64,000 nucleotides of DNA from UBA4735 sp035935465 (GTDB taxonomy: Bacteria > Chloroflexota > Limnocylindria > P2-11E), in the NCBI GenBank assembly GCA_035935465.1, contig DASYXA010000089.1, forward strand, positions 1-64,000. The letters are read 5' to 3'. Below, piece by piece: positions 1-8,040 of the stretch; positions within the stretch are counted from its first letter, which is position 1, and each line of letters opens with the position of its first letter. Position numbers and translations under genes: made by a program. Below the pieces are notes generated by a model. It did not search any database, had not been told where the DNA came from, and saw nothing but the letters and a program-made list of their open reading frames with translations.

Positions 1-295
1 GCCGACGGCGGCTCCGACCGCGCCGCCGACAGCGGCGCCGAGCGCGCCGCCGTCACCCAGCGCACCGCCGAGCCCGAGCCCGAACGCATCGCCGTCCGCG
101 ACGCCCCCGCCGACGCCCTCGAGCACCGGCACGCCGATCGCGGTCCCGACGAGCCCCGCGGCGGCGAGCCCGAGCCCCGCGGCCGCGCCGGGCCCGGAGA
201 GCGCCGGCGGACCGGGCCCGCTCATCGCCGCAGCCGGCGTGGCCCTCGCCGCGGGGCTCGCGGGCCTCGCCCTCTACCTCTACCGCCGCAGATGA
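1..295 (+). CDS. C-terminal end of a membrane-anchored surface protein (partial)
   Basis: The open frame from base 2 has no start in the window and ends at the TGA at 293-295, so the gene begins upstream. The readable 97 residues are about 70 residues of low-complexity Pro/Ala/Ser/Thr sequence, then a hydrophobic helix of about 20 residues and a final YLYRRR. This is the layout of a wall-spanning stalk, a membrane anchor and a positive stop-transfer tail. The exported domain that would define its function is outside the window, so function is unknown. The codon pattern matches the neighbours. Confidence 0.75.
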   Translation, partial: PTAAPTAPPTAAPSAPPSPSAPPSPSPNASPSATPPPTPSSTGTPIAVPTSPAAASPSPAAAPGPESAGGPGPLIAAAGVALAAGLAGLALYLYRRR

Positions 296-353
296 CGGAT
301 CGGTAACGGCGGCCGGCCCGCGCGGTGGCAGCGGCTATGCATTCACGGCCGCC

Positions 354-680
354 ATGAACGAGTGGCTCGACGGGGTCTTCGGGACGGTCCGGTGCGCGAA
401 CTGCGGCGCCGTCTACGGCCGCGACTCGATCGCCATCGTCGGGAACCGCGACGAATACTGGTTCGTGCGGTGCGCATGCCGCACCTGCGGCACGCAGGGT
501 CTCGGCGTGGTCATCGTGAAGCGGGTGGCCGACGCGCCTCCGGTCACGCAGACGCTGCCGTCGCCACTCGACGTCGACCAGGAGCTCATCCGCGTGGACG
601 ACGTGCTCGAGGCCCACGAGCTCCTGCGCGACTACGTCGGCGACGTGCAGGGTCTCTTCGAGCCGGTGCCCCGCCGCTAG
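354..680 (+). CDS. Small zinc-ribbon-like protein
   Basis: A 108-residue protein of unknown function. It has two cysteine knuckles, CANC near residue 16 and CRTC near residue 44, separated by a short hydrophobic strand; this is the usual geometry of a treble-clef or zinc-ribbon fold. The rest is a mixed acidic C-terminal half with no recognised motif and no signal peptide, so it is probably cytosolic. It lies 19 bases upstream of hpt in the same direction and may be co-transcribed. A zinc-binding adaptor or nucleic-acid-binding role is inference. Confidence 0.6.
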   Translation: MNEWLDGVFGTVRCANCGAVYGRDSIAIVGNRDEYWFVRCACRTCGTQGLGVVIVKRVADAPPVTQTLPSPLDVDQELIRVDDVLEAHELLRDYVGDVQGLFEPVPRR

Positions 681-699
681 GTGCGACAATGGCGGTCTG

Positions 700-1266
700 A
701 TGACGACCGCCGTGAAGACCCCGGCCGATGACATCGCCGAGATCCTCCTCGACGCCCCGACCATCAAGGAGCGCGTCCGCGAGCTCGGCGCCCGGATCGC
801 CGACGACTACGCCGGCCGCGACCTCGTCCTCGTCAGCATCCTCAAGGGCGCGCTCCCGTTCCTCGCCGATCTCATGCGCGAGGTCCCGATCTACTGCTCG
901 CTCGACTTCCTCGAGGTCTCGTCGTACGGCGCGGGCACGACCTCGAGCGGCGTCGTGCGCATCCTGAAGGACCTCGCGAAGCCGATCGAGGGGCGCGACG
1001 TGCTCGTCGTGGAGGACATCCTCGACACCGGCCACACGCTGAGCTACGTCATCGAGCACCTGCGCGGCCAGCATCCCTCGTCGCTCGGCTTGTGCGCGCT
1101 GCTCGACAAGCCAGCCCGGCGGGTGGTCCCGATCACCGTGGACTACAGGGGGTTCGAGATCCCGGACAAGTTCGTCGTCGGCTACGGCCTCGACTTCGCC
1201 GAGCGGTACCGCAACCTTCCGTTCATCGGCGTGCTGAAGCCCGAGGTGTACGCGGGGCCCGGATGA
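700..1266 (+). CDS. hpt: Hypoxanthine phosphoribosyltransferase
   Basis: A 188-residue purine-salvage enzyme that converts hypoxanthine or guanine plus PRPP to IMP or GMP in the cytosol. The PRPP-binding loop VLVVEDILDTGHTL (about residues 105-118) is the family signature. The SILKGALPF segment and the C-terminal VVGYGLDFAERYRNLPFIG stretch are also typical, and the length is normal. The next gene starts inside its stop codon (ATGA), so the two are translationally coupled. In Firmicutes hpt sits beside tilS and ftsH; here it is coupled to a secreted SpoIID protein instead. Confidence 0.95.
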   Translation: MTTAVKTPADDIAEILLDAPTIKERVRELGARIADDYAGRDLVLVSILKGALPFLADLMREVPIYCSLDFLEVSSYGAGTTSSGVVRILKDLAKPIEGRDVLVVEDILDTGHTLSYVIEHLRGQHPSSLGLCALLDKPARRVVPITVDYRGFEIPDKFVVGYGLDFAERYRNLPFIGVLKPEVYAGPG

Positions 1267-2756
1267 GGCTGGTCTGCGCCGCCGCGATCGTCATCGCGAG
1301 CGTGCTCGTGGCCACGAACGCCGCGGCGGCGTCGAGGCTCGCGGCGATGCCTGCGACGGTCCGGGTGAACGTCACGGGGCTCGGGCTCGCGTACGCGGTC
1401 ATCTCGTCCACCGGAACGATCTCGGCCATCGCCCCCGATGGCACGCTCCTGTACCGCGGCGAGGGGAAGACCCTCGCGCGCACGAATGTCCGCACCGTGG
1501 CCGCGCTCGGCATCGAACTGCCGCCGCGCGAGTCCGCGGGCGCGCTATCGCGCGAGGCCCGCGCGGACCGCACGTCGCTCATCCGTGAGGCCCGGCAGGC
1601 CATCGCCGACGGCGGCCCGCGCGCGCTGGTCACCACGCCGTTCCAGCTGTCGCTGCTCCAGAGCGCGGACGACGACCTCGGGAAGACCATCCTGCGGTCC
1701 GACCGGATCCCAGGGATCACCTTCCGGGCGAGCAATGGGCTCCTCACGGTGAACGGCCAGGCGTACCGCGGCACCTTCGAGCTCGCACCCGACGACGAGG
1801 GCGACATGATCGTCGTGAACATCGTGTCGCCGCACGACTACCTTGCCTCGGTCGTCGGCTCGGAGGAGCCGTCGTCCTGGGAAGGGGAGGCGCTCGCGGC
1901 ACAGGCCATCGCCGCGCGCACGTACCTCTACACGCACCTCGGGAAGCACACGAGCTACGACCTCGAGGGCGATACCCGCGACCAGGAGTACGACGGCACG
2001 GTCAATGAGGACGCGCGAACGCTGCGCGCGGTCGAGCGCACGGCCGGGCTCGTCGTGACGTACGACGGCGCACCGATCGAGGCCCTCTACTCCGCGAACG
2101 CGGGCGGGATCACCGAGGACTCCGAGACCGTCTTCGCGAACGCCCTGCCGTACCTGCGCAGCGTGCCGTCGCCCGGCGACCGGGTCGCCCTGGACAGCGC
2201 GTGGGGCAGGACGAGCTACGAGTGGACGAAGGAGATCAGCGCGACCCAGCTGGGCGACTTCATGCGGCAGCGTGGCCTCTCGGTCGGCACGCCGACGAGC
2301 ATCCGGCTCACGCGCGTCTCGCCGACCGGCCGGGTGATCACGGCGAGCGTCACCGGGACCGCCGGGACGCAGGCCATCGGCAAGGACCGGTCGCGCTACT
2401 ACTTCGGGCTCAGGAGCTCGCTGTTCACGGTCACGGTCCTCCCGACCGGCGCGAGCGAACGCGTCGACGCGGCGAACGCCGACCGGATCGCCGCGCTCGA
2501 GCTGCTCGGGGCGCACGTCACGCAGGCGAGCTTCGACGTCGTCCGCGACGGCAACGGGAACGAGCTCGGCCTGCGCGTGACCGCGTACCGGTACGAGCTG
2601 CCGGCCACATTCGTGTTCAGCGGCCGCGGCTTCGGTCACGGCGTCGGGCTTTCGCAGTGGGGCGCGCAGGGCATGGCCCTCGACGGCGCGACGTACCAGC
2701 AGATCCTCGCCCACTACTACGTCGGCACGGCGCTCACCGCGGTCGGCGGCGATTGA
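1263..2756 (+). CDS. Secreted SpoIID/LytB-domain protein
   Basis: A 497-residue exported protein starting at the ATG inside the hpt stop. Residues 1-25 are a Sec signal peptide ending ...VLVATNAAAA. From about residue 170 there is a SpoIID domain: a VVNIVSPHDYLASVVGSEEP strand with the conserved Glu, then EALAAQAIAARTYLYTH, then SANAGGITEDSE and PYLRSVPSP. The C-terminal SGRGFGHGVGLSQWGAQGMA is the second hallmark. SpoIID proteins are lytic transglycosylases acting on peptidoglycan denuded of stem peptides. No sporulation gene is nearby, so a cell-wall turnover role is more likely than sporulation. Confidence 0.88.
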   Translation: MRLVCAAAIVIASVLVATNAAAASRLAAMPATVRVNVTGLGLAYAVISSTGTISAIAPDGTLLYRGEGKTLARTNVRTVAALGIELPPRESAGALSREARADRTSLIREARQAIADGGPRALVTTPFQLSLLQSADDDLGKTILRSDRIPGITFRASNGLLTVNGQAYRGTFELAPDDEGDMIVVNIVSPHDYLASVVGSEEPSSWEGEALAAQAIAARTYLYTHLGKHTSYDLEGDTRDQEYDGTVNEDARTLRAVERTAGLVVTYDGAPIEALYSANAGGITEDSETVFANALPYLRSVPSPGDRVALDSAWGRTSYEWTKEISATQLGDFMRQRGLSVGTPTSIRLTRVSPTGRVITASVTGTAGTQAIGKDRSRYYFGLRSSLFTVTVLPTGASERVDAANADRIAALELLGAHVTQASFDVVRDGNGNELGLRVTAYRYELPATFVFSGRGFGHGVGLSQWGAQGMALDGATYQQILAHYYVGTALTAVGGD

Positions 2757-3859
2757 GGCTCCTCGGGATCATCGTGGCGGCCGCGCTCGCCGGCGCGGCG
2801 TGCGGACCGGGGGTGACGGACGGCTCGCCCACGGCATCGCCGCGGGCGACCGCCGTCCCGTCGACGGTCGCGACGCCGTCGCCGGCCGGGAGCCCGTCGC
2901 CGGCCGGCCGGACCGTCGCGTTCCCGGACCTGGACGTCCTCGTCGGGACCGCCGACGGCGACGTCTACCCGAAGGTCGCGTCCGGCGGGCCCGCGGGCGC
3001 GAAGACCCACGTGTGCGACGGCTACATCGTGCGGATCGAGCCGACCGGCCCGCTCGATCTGGTGTCGTGCCTCCAGGGCTCGGCGTTCGCGGTCTACACC
3101 TACGACCACCGGACGAACGCGGTCGCCCGCGTGCCGGGCGTGGACGGGCCCGCGATCTGGACGCTCCCCGGCGACGGGATCCTCTACGTGACCCGCGGCT
3201 CCTGCGCGCCCGCGGCAGCGGATTGCGCGACGAAGCTCGTGCAGCGCGACACCCGGACCGGTGCCTCAACGACGATCGACGAGCGGATCGGCGTCGTGAC
3301 CGACTTCCGCTTCACCGACGAAGGTCCGACGATCTGGCGCGCGAAGCACAGCGTGACGTTCGTCCGTCCGGATGCCGAGGCCGGCACGTACCTGCTCCGG
3401 GACACGCGCCTCGTCCGATTCTCGGCCGACCGTCTCGTCGCGGGCTCCGGCGGCCGCTGGCTGCTCGAGTCGGAGGAGACGCAGTCGTTCAACAGCGGGT
3501 GCTGCACCCACGTGATCCAGCTCGTTCAGACCGCGACGCGGCTCACGCCGGCGAACGTCGAGAACGAGCGGGCGGTGACGATGCTCGAGGATGGGCGCAG
3601 CGTGGCCTTCCGTCCCGACGCGGAGGGGCCGAACGGCACCATGGTCATCTACAGCGCGGCCGGCGGGCGCGTCGAGCGGATGGACCGCGGCGCGTTCACG
3701 CCGTTCCAGATCGTGCGCGCGACGAGCGACTGGATCCTCGGCTTCGAGTACGCCGGGGCACCCAGCCTGACCGTGCGCGCGTACCGCCTGAGCGACGGGG
3801 CGTTCGCCTCGCTGCCCGGCGGGACGATCAGCGCGCTGGCGAGCCTGCCGGTGAAGTAA
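2753..3859 (+). CDS. Lipoprotein of unknown function, possibly beta-propeller
   Basis: The best start is TTG at 2753, overlapping the SpoIID stop as TTGA. It gives a short lipoprotein signal, RLLGIIVAAALAGAAC, with the lipidated Cys at about residue 17. A Pro/Ser/Thr-rich linker follows, then about 310 residues of strand-rich sequence with blade-like repeats such as DGILYV and DGRSVAF. This suggests a secreted propeller-like or WD-like fold, but I do not recognise the family. Coupling to the SpoIID gene suggests a role at the cell envelope. Confidence 0.65.
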   Translation: MRLLGIIVAAALAGAACGPGVTDGSPTASPRATAVPSTVATPSPAGSPSPAGRTVAFPDLDVLVGTADGDVYPKVASGGPAGAKTHVCDGYIVRIEPTGPLDLVSCLQGSAFAVYTYDHRTNAVARVPGVDGPAIWTLPGDGILYVTRGSCAPAAADCATKLVQRDTRTGASTTIDERIGVVTDFRFTDEGPTIWRAKHSVTFVRPDAEAGTYLLRDTRLVRFSADRLVAGSGGRWLLESEETQSFNSGCCTHVIQLVQTATRLTPANVENERAVTMLEDGRSVAFRPDAEGPNGTMVIYSAAGGRVERMDRGAFTPFQIVRATSDWILGFEYAGAPSLTVRAYRLSDGAFASLPGGTISALASLPVK

Positions 3860-3868
3860 GGGTGGTCG

Positions 3869-4906
3869 CTAGGTGATCATCGCGGAGGCCGCGCGGATCG
3901 GGACCTTCACCTGGAGGACGACCGTGCCGTCGGGCCGCGTCTCGTGCGTCGACTCGCCCTTGAGGAGCTCGAGCCGCTCGCTGCGGCGGAGGCCGGAAGC
4001 GAGCTCGCCGTCGGACGGGAGGTCCTTGCCGTCGCTCTGGAGGAGGATCTCGAGCTGCTCGTCCTTCCAGGTCATCCCGAGGACGATGTCCTTCGCGTCG
4101 CCGCGCTCGATGCGCTCGACGAGCGAGTCCTGGATGAGCCGGAAGATCGCGACCTCGTCGTCGGACGGGAGCCGGCGATCGCGCCCGGTGCTCGAGAAGT
4201 CGATGCGGATGCCGTGCTTGTCCATGAGCGTCTGGATGTAGCGGCGGAGCGTCGGCACCAGGCCGAGATCGTCGAGGATCATCGGGCGCAGCTCGAAGAT
4301 GAAGCCGCGCAGCTCCTGGAGCGTCTTGTTCACCATCTGGCGCAGCGCGGCGAGCTCCTTGCGCGAGCGCTCCTGGTCCACGCTGTACAGACGCTCGCTG
4401 ATCTCCGACTGGAGGACGACGTTCGCCATCGCCTGGGCGGGACCGTCGTGCACCTGGCGCGCGATCCGGCGGCGCTCCTCCTCCTGCGTATCGACGACCG
4501 CCTGGAGGAGCTTGTTCTCGTCGATCACCGGCGGCGCGCCGACCGGCATCGGCGGAAGGCTGAAATCGGCGAGCTGGTCGCGCGCGCTGCCGACGAGCGT
4601 CTGCACGCGATCGAGCAGCTTGCGCTTCGCCTGGAGCGAGCTCAGCTGTCCTTCCATCGTGAGCCGGCGGCCCTGCGCGGAGGCGAACTCGTCGCCCGCT
4701 GCGAGGCCCTCGTCGCGCTGGAAGTTCGCCGGATTGCCGCGGATCTCGTCGAGCTTCGCCTTCGCCTGGTCCTCGCGCGACTTCAGGCGGTTCACCTCGG
4801 TCTGCGTCGACTCGATGAGCAGGTCGAGCTCGCGCATCTCGGCGGTGATCTTCGCCTGCTCCGTGGTGAAGCTCTGGACGATCCCCGTCGGCGCGCTGGC
4901 AGCCAC
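3869..4906 (-). CDS. Histidine-kinase-like protein with degenerate ATP-binding domain
   Basis: A 345-residue soluble protein (GTG start). Residues 1-110 are charged and probably coiled coil. A HisKA_3 dimerisation domain follows, with the phospho-acceptor motif EEERRRIARQVHDGPAQ near residue 150. The HATPase region is recognisable by position but has lost its key residues. The N-box reads IQDSLVERIERGDAKD, lacking the conserved Asn, and the DxGxGF box is replaced by LQSDGKDLPS. It is therefore unlikely to bind ATP as a normal kinase. It is the last gene of a three-gene run with a LuxR-type regulator and an intact HisKA_3 kinase, so it may be a regulatory partner of that kinase. Confidence 0.82.
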   Translation of the reverse strand: MAASAPTGIVQSFTTEQAKITAEMRELDLLIESTQTEVNRLKSREDQAKAKLDEIRGNPANFQRDEGLAAGDEFASAQGRRLTMEGQLSSLQAKRKLLDRVQTLVGSARDQLADFSLPPMPVGAPPVIDENKLLQAVVDTQEEERRRIARQVHDGPAQAMANVVLQSEISERLYSVDQERSRKELAALRQMVNKTLQELRGFIFELRPMILDDLGLVPTLRRYIQTLMDKHGIRIDFSSTGRDRRLPSDDEVAIFRLIQDSLVERIERGDAKDIVLGMTWKDEQLEILLQSDGKDLPSDGELASGLRRSERLELLKGESTHETRPDGTVVLQVKVPIRAASAMIT

Positions 4907-4908
4907 GC

Positions 4909-5628
4909 CTAGTTCCCCATCTCCGGGCCCTTGATCCAGCCCTGGCGGATGGCGTACACGACGGCCTGGGTGCGGTCGTTCACCGACAGCTTCCGCAGGA
5001 TGCTCGACATGTGGTTCTTCACGGTCTGCTCGGAGATCGCGAGCGTGTACGCGACCTCCTTGTTCGTCATGCCCTGCGCGATGTTGTCGAGGATCTGGAC
5101 CTCGCGCGGCGAGAGCGGCGCGAAGACGTGCGAGCTGCCCGGACCGTACACCGAGAGCTCGCGGAACTCGGCGAGGACCTTCGTCGCGACGGCGGGCTTC
5201 GCGAAGATCTTCTCGTTGATGATGAATTGCCCGTTGCGGACCTTGCGGATCGAGTCGACGAGCTCCTTCGGCTCGCAGTCCTTGTGCAGGTATGCGGCGG
5301 CGCCGGCGCGGATGGCGTCGAAGAGCGTCTGCTCCTCCTCGAGCGCCGTGAGGATCACGACGGCGACGTGCGGCAGCTCGCGGCGCACGCGCTGGGTGGC
5401 CTTGATGCCGGAGAGCAGCGGCAGCTCGACCTCGATGATGAGGACGTCGGGCTCGAGCTCGATCGTCTTCGCCACCGCTTCCTCTCCGTCGGTGACGACG
5501 GCGAGGATCTCCATATCCGGTTCCTTCTCGAGGACCTGACTGATGCCGAGGGTCGTGAGGCGGCTCGCGTCGGCCAGGACGATCCGAATGGCCTTCTCCG
5601 GCTTGACGGTCATGGGCTTATCGGCCAA
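4909..5628 (-). CDS. LuxR/NarL-type regulator with atypical receiver (Asp to Glu)
   Basis: A 239-residue two-domain regulator. The TTG start at 5628 has a good AGGGGA ribosome site; an ATG lies 15 bases inside. The receiver domain spans about residues 14-130. At the phospho-acceptor position it reads PDVLIIEVELP, so Glu replaces the normal Asp. The acidic pair near the N-terminus is ADAS rather than ADDH. The later Thr (ILTAL) and Lys (YLHKD) are kept. The C-terminal HTH is complete (LSPREVQILDNIAQGMTNKE, then TVKNHMSSILRKL). It overlaps the kinase gene upstream by 11 bases and lies between two HisKA_3 proteins. It probably binds DNA, but may be locked active or controlled without phosphorylation. 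Confidence 0.9.
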   Translation of the reverse strand: MADKPMTVKPEKAIRIVLADASRLTTLGISQVLEKEPDMEILAVVTDGEEAVAKTIELEPDVLIIEVELPLLSGIKATQRVRRELPHVAVVILTALEEEQTLFDAIRAGAAAYLHKDCEPKELVDSIRKVRNGQFIINEKIFAKPAVATKVLAEFRELSVYGPGSSHVFAPLSPREVQILDNIAQGMTNKEVAYTLAISEQTVKNHMSSILRKLSVNDRTQAVVYAIRQGWIKGPEMGN

Positions 5629-6526
5629 GCGGGTCCCCTTCCTTGCCTAGTGGAAGCAGGAGTGTAACGGCGGTGCCCTGTCCGGGCGTCGACTGCACCT
5701 GCAGCGTGCCGCCGATCAGCTCGGCGCGCTCGCGCATCGCGAGCAGTCCGACGGAGCGCTGGCGGCGCGCGACCTTCACGAGGTCGAACCCGACGCCATC
5801 GTCGGTGCAGTGCATGACCCACTGAACACTCGCCTTCTGCCACACGATGCCGACGGTCGCGGCCTGGGCGTGCTTGTGCACGTTCTGCAGCGCCTCCTGC
5901 ATGATCCGGTAGATCGCGAGCTCCTTCGCTGGATCGAGGCCGGTGTCGCCGGCATCGAGATGGCAGTCCACGCGGAGCCCATAGCGCGCCTGGAACTCGC
6001 TCGCGTAGTCGCGTATCGCGCCGGTGAGCCCGAGCTCGGAGAGGACCGGCGGCCGAAGGTCGTAGATCATCCCGCGCACCGAGTCGAGCGACGTGCGGAA
6101 CTGGCTCTTCAGATTCCCGAGCTCGGCCTTCAGGGCCGTGCGGGCCTCGCCGCTCGCGCGGTCGGCGATCCGCTCGAGGTACTCGACCTCGAACATCGCG
6201 TTCGCGAGCACCTGCGCCGGACCGTCGTGCACGTCGCGATAGAGGCGCTCGCGCTCGGCCTCGAGGCTCTCGAGCACGCGCTGCGCGACCGTGCCGATCT
6301 GCTCCTGCGCACCGTCGCGCGACGGCTCGATGCCCGCACCACCGAGGTACGCGGCGCTCGACTCGACGTGGCTGATCGCGAGCTGCAGCTGCTTCAGGCG
6401 CCGGAAGGCGCGCTGGGACATCTCGTCCGGCGAGCCCGACGCGCGAGACTGGCCCTCGGCCCGCTTCTGGTACGACTTCGCGAACTTCTCGACCTGCTGG
6501 CGCAGGCGCCGCACGTCGCGTCGCAA
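5618..6526 (-). CDS. Soluble HisKA_3 sensor histidine kinase
   Basis: A 302-residue cytosolic kinase without membrane helices. The N-terminal third is charged and coiled-coil-like. The HisKA_3 domain carries ERERLYRDVHDGPAQVLANA with the phospho-acceptor His. The ATPase domain is complete: N-box MQEALQNVHKHAQA, DDGVGFD, and the GLLAMRERAELIGG lid. The only usable start in frame before the DHp domain is TTG at 6526. About 40 codons upstream also look protein-like but have no start codon. It resembles DegS-type kinases that work with NarL-type regulators, but here the coupled regulator lacks the Asp acceptor. Confidence 0.88.
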   Translation of the reverse strand: MRRDVRRLRQQVEKFAKSYQKRAEGQSRASGSPDEMSQRAFRRLKQLQLAISHVESSAAYLGGAGIEPSRDGAQEQIGTVAQRVLESLEAERERLYRDVHDGPAQVLANAMFEVEYLERIADRASGEARTALKAELGNLKSQFRTSLDSVRGMIYDLRPPVLSELGLTGAIRDYASEFQARYGLRVDCHLDAGDTGLDPAKELAIYRIMQEALQNVHKHAQAATVGIVWQKASVQWVMHCTDDGVGFDLVKVARRQRSVGLLAMRERAELIGGTLQVQSTPGQGTAVTLLLPLGKEGDPLGR

Positions 6527-6630
6527 CCCGTCGACGATGAGGTCGAACTGACCGTCAAGGTCGTCGTCGCGGGGGACCTTCGCGGGTGTGCGCTCGTTCG
6601 TGGTCGCATCGTACCGGCTGGCGGGCGCCG

Positions 6631-8040
6631 CTACGGCACATCGATCAGTACAAAGGTGTCAGACGAGGCGCGGATCGGCCACCCGAGGTCGCGCGCGCGC
6701 ACGGCGACGGGATCGCTCGGCCGGACGAGGATCTCGTGGATGCCGCGGCGCGCGATTACGTCGCGCCACCCGGGGTGGACGCCGACGACCGTCGTGTAGT
6801 CGTCCATGACCGCGCCGAGGTACGGGATGAGCCGGCCGTCGACGAACACCGGCGTCGCGGGCGCAGCGGCGATCAGGAAGCCGCCCCAGTCGTACTCGTT
6901 CAGCAGACCGGGGCCCGCCCGCAGCTGCGAGCGGATCTCCGGCGGCGGGTAGCCGCGGAGATCGGGCTCGTGCGTGCCGGTCACGCCGGCGACGGTGAGG
7001 ACGAGGAGCGCGACGGCCAGCGCGGCGAGGTCGACGGTACGGCTGGGCAGCCGCATCGCGGCCGCGACCGCGGGCCCGCGGAGGCCGACCTGCGAGGCGA
7101 GCGCGGTCACGGCCTCGCCGCCGTGCGCGGCCAGGTACGGCACCGCGGCGATCGCGAAGAGCGGCATCTGCCGCGTGGCGATGAGCGAGACGAACAGCAC
7201 CGGGAGCAGGACGACCGCGTCGCTCAGCGCGTGCCGGCGCGAGAAGAGCCCGGTCAACGCCGTCGCGAAGATCGCGACGGCGAAGACCGCGCCGGGGAGT
7301 GTCGTCACGTCCGGCACGCTCCACTCCTGGATCTCCCGCGGCGGGTGCAGCAGATGGAAACCCGGCGCGGTCCATGCCCCCAGGCCGGCCGGCGTGACGA
7401 GCGTCGCGATAACCGTGCCGATCGCGGCCGCGGCGTAGCGCCGCCGCCGCGTCGGCTGCGCGACGGCGCCTTCGACCGCGACGAGGACGACGAGCACGGC
7501 ACCGAGCGCGAACGAGCCGTGGAGATTCGCCCACAGGACGACGAGCGGCGGGATCCAGAAGAGCGCGCGGTCGCTTCCGGCACGAGCCGCGCGCAGGATC
7601 GGGACGAGCGCGGCCAGGCAGACGAAGCCGAACAGCTCCGGACGTTCCGTCCACACGAAACGCGAGAGCGCGATCGCCGGCAGCGCGGCGAGCACCGCGC
7701 CGAGCGGCCTGGCCGGCCGTTCGCGAAGTGCCGCGTACACGATGAGCCCGACCAGCAGCGCGACCGCCAGCCCGCGGACCCAGGAGATGCCGGTCCAGTC
7801 GCCGAACGGCGCGCCCGCGCCGGCCACCGCCCAGATGACCTGCCCGAGCCACTGGTCGACGGACTCCGGCCGTCCCGCAGCCGTCCACGAGTAGGTGTCC
7901 ACCTGCCCCAGTCCCCGCGCCAGGAGCGCCTTGCCGAGGACGAGATGCCAGAACACGTCGCTGTCGCCGACCGGGAGGCGCGTCGAGACCGCACCGAAGA
8001 ACGTGCCCACCGCGATCGGAACGACGAGCGGTGTCCTCAC
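6631..8040 (-). CDS. Polytopic membrane protein with NEYDWGG motif (paralog A)
   Basis: A 469-residue membrane protein with about nine hydrophobic helices. The GTG start overlaps the stop of its neighbour as GTGA. It is a clear paralog of the next upstream gene: both share an N-terminal GDSDVFWHL/GDPDTYWHL motif, a central PPLxxLWANLHG motif and a C-terminal soluble part with LLNEYDWGGFLI and VFVDGRL. The acidic N-terminal loop and long hydrophobic core resemble GT-C glycosyltransferases that use polyprenyl-phosphate sugars, but no defined family is recognised. It sits in a run with glycosyltransferases and a flippase-like protein. Confidence 0.75.
   Translation of the reverse strand: MRTPLVVPIAVGTFFGAVSTRLPVGDSDVFWHLVLGKALLARGLGQVDTYSWTAAGRPESVDQWLGQVIWAVAGAGAPFGDWTGISWVRGLAVALLVGLIVYAALRERPARPLGAVLAALPAIALSRFVWTERPELFGFVCLAALVPILRAARAGSDRALFWIPPLVVLWANLHGSFALGAVLVVLVAVEGAVAQPTRRRRYAAAAIGTVIATLVTPAGLGAWTAPGFHLLHPPREIQEWSVPDVTTLPGAVFAVAIFATALTGLFSRRHALSDAVVLLPVLFVSLIATRQMPLFAIAAVPYLAAHGGEAVTALASQVGLRGPAVAAAMRLPSRTVDLAALAVALLVLTVAGVTGTHEPDLRGYPPPEIRSQLRAGPGLLNEYDWGGFLIAAAPATPVFVDGRLIPYLGAVMDDYTTVVGVHPGWRDVIARRGIHEILVRPSDPVAVRARDLGWPIRASSDTFVLIDVP

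Noticed and set aside
2..292. Tandem repeat array in the Pro/Ala/Ser-rich start of the window
   Set aside because: The sequence is low complexity but has no fixed repeat unit; it reads as a protein stalk.
1263..2756. Sporulation as explanation for the SpoIID gene
   Set aside because: No other sporulation gene is visible, and SpoIID-type lytic enzymes occur in many non-sporulating bacteria.
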